Source of the DNA: Candidatus Woesearchaeota archaeon
GTDB taxonomy: Archaea > Nanobdellota > Nanobdellia > SCGC-AAA011-G17 > JAPLZO01
NCBI GenBank assembly: GCA_026394995.1
Contig: JAPLZO010000005.1
Span: forward strand, 1 to 5,467
DNA length: 5,467 bases
Direction of reading: 5' to 3'
The notes below the pieces were generated by a model. That model was not told the origin of the DNA. It was given only the letters and a program-made list of their open reading frames with translations, and searched no databases. The position numbers and the translations under genes were made by a program. Shown here piece by piece: positions 5,205 through 5,467 of this stretch (the stretch's first letter is position 1; the number at the start of each line of letters is the position of its first letter).

Positions 5205-5467
5205 TTAGGTACAGTTTCCTTCTCTACATTTAGTTTCTGTACAATTACCCTCTATACATGTACAATTTTCTTTACCACATGCTTCACAAGGAATTTTTTC
5301 TTGGGTATGTGTTAATATACAAATACCACCTTGTTGTCCATTACAATTATTATAAACAATTAGATTATAAACACTATATCCAGAATAAACAAAACTTACA
5401 ATCATTAATATAGTAAATATCAATGATATAATCTCAAATCTTTTATATATAAATGCACCAGCTTTAG
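5205..5467 (-). CDS. Small Cys-rich membrane protein with a repeated NCT tail, 5' end outside window
   Basis: The frame is open from the right edge to a TAA at 5205-5207. The visible 86 codons read KAGAFIYKRFE, then a membrane helix of about 20 residues (IISLIFTILMIVSFVYSGYS), then a Cys-rich exterior tail. The tail includes CNGQQGGIC, CEACGKENCTC and two EGNCT units, with three N-C-T sequons. The basic segment before the helix predicts the tail outside. The start is unresolved. The frame may begin beyond the window, which I favour because the pre-helix basic segment looks genuine. Alternatives are a TTG at 5423, or an ATG at 5405 that would cut into the helix. A CxxC (CEAC) and clustered cysteines could bind metal or form disulfides. 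No family was recognised and the function is unknown. It ends directly against the convergent ligase gene with no intervening base. Confidence 0.6.
   Translation of the reverse strand, partial: KAGAFIYKRFEIISLIFTILMIVSFVYSGYSVYNLIVYNNCNGQQGGICILTHTQEKIPCEACGKENCTCIEGNCTETKCREGNCT

Noticed and set aside
5441..5453. Perfect TATA-like TTTATATATAAAA on the minus strand, possibly a promoter for the small gene ending at 5205
   Set aside because: The same bases encode an in-frame segment (FIYKR) that supplies the basic flank of the membrane helix; starting downstream at 5405 would truncate the helix. Not excluded, but coding is preferred.
1..5467. CRISPR array, tRNA/rRNA genes, insertion sequences or a phage/defence cassette
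   Set aside because: No regularly spaced repeats, no cloverleaf or conserved rRNA stretch, no transposase motifs or terminal inverted repeats were seen on either strand.

Overview
The window is strongly AT-rich and looks like a compact archaeal genome, most likely a DPANN-type lineage (Woesearchaeota/Pacearchaeota-like). The protein families point this way: a membrane-anchored Lon-type (S16) protease without an AAA module, the start of an Lhr-like helicase, and short cysteine-rich surface proteins with an N-terminal membrane helix. So do the gene starts, most of which are preceded by TATA-box/BRE-like elements and lack a Shine-Dalgarno site. The lineage is inferred; no rRNA gene is present to confirm it.

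Layout, left to right. Bases 1-150 (minus) hold the first 50 codons of an Lhr/DEAD-type helicase that runs off the left edge. Bases 272-615 (minus) hold a small membrane-anchored cysteine-rich protein whose frame is broken by what looks like a 2-bp TG duplication; the ordinary reading stops at 370, and the missing C-terminal third continues in another frame to 272. Bases 682-1557 (minus) encode a secreted, glycosylation-prone type I membrane protein. Bases 1630-4116 (minus) look like one transcription unit: a SufS-like cysteine desulfurase, then (1 nt later) a membrane-anchored Lon-type serine protease, then (4-nt ATGA overlap) a membrane-anchored bifunctional-nuclease (DUF151) protein. Bases 4236-5204 (plus) encode a divergently transcribed ATP-grasp ligase of the D-Ala-D-Ala ligase superfamily with an unusual C-terminal substrate loop. 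Bases 5205 to the right edge (minus) hold the C-terminal part of a small cysteine-rich membrane protein that ends back to back with the ligase.

Five of the seven genes encode proteins with a predicted membrane helix or signal sequence, and in each the charge pattern predicts a domain outside the cytoplasm. The most distinctive arrangement is the tightly coupled protease-nuclease pair behind a cysteine desulfurase. It may be a cell-envelope quality-control or nucleic-acid/protein processing module, but that role is inferred. No tRNA, rRNA, CRISPR array, insertion sequence or attachment site was recognised, and no gene-free stretch exceeds about 120 bases.
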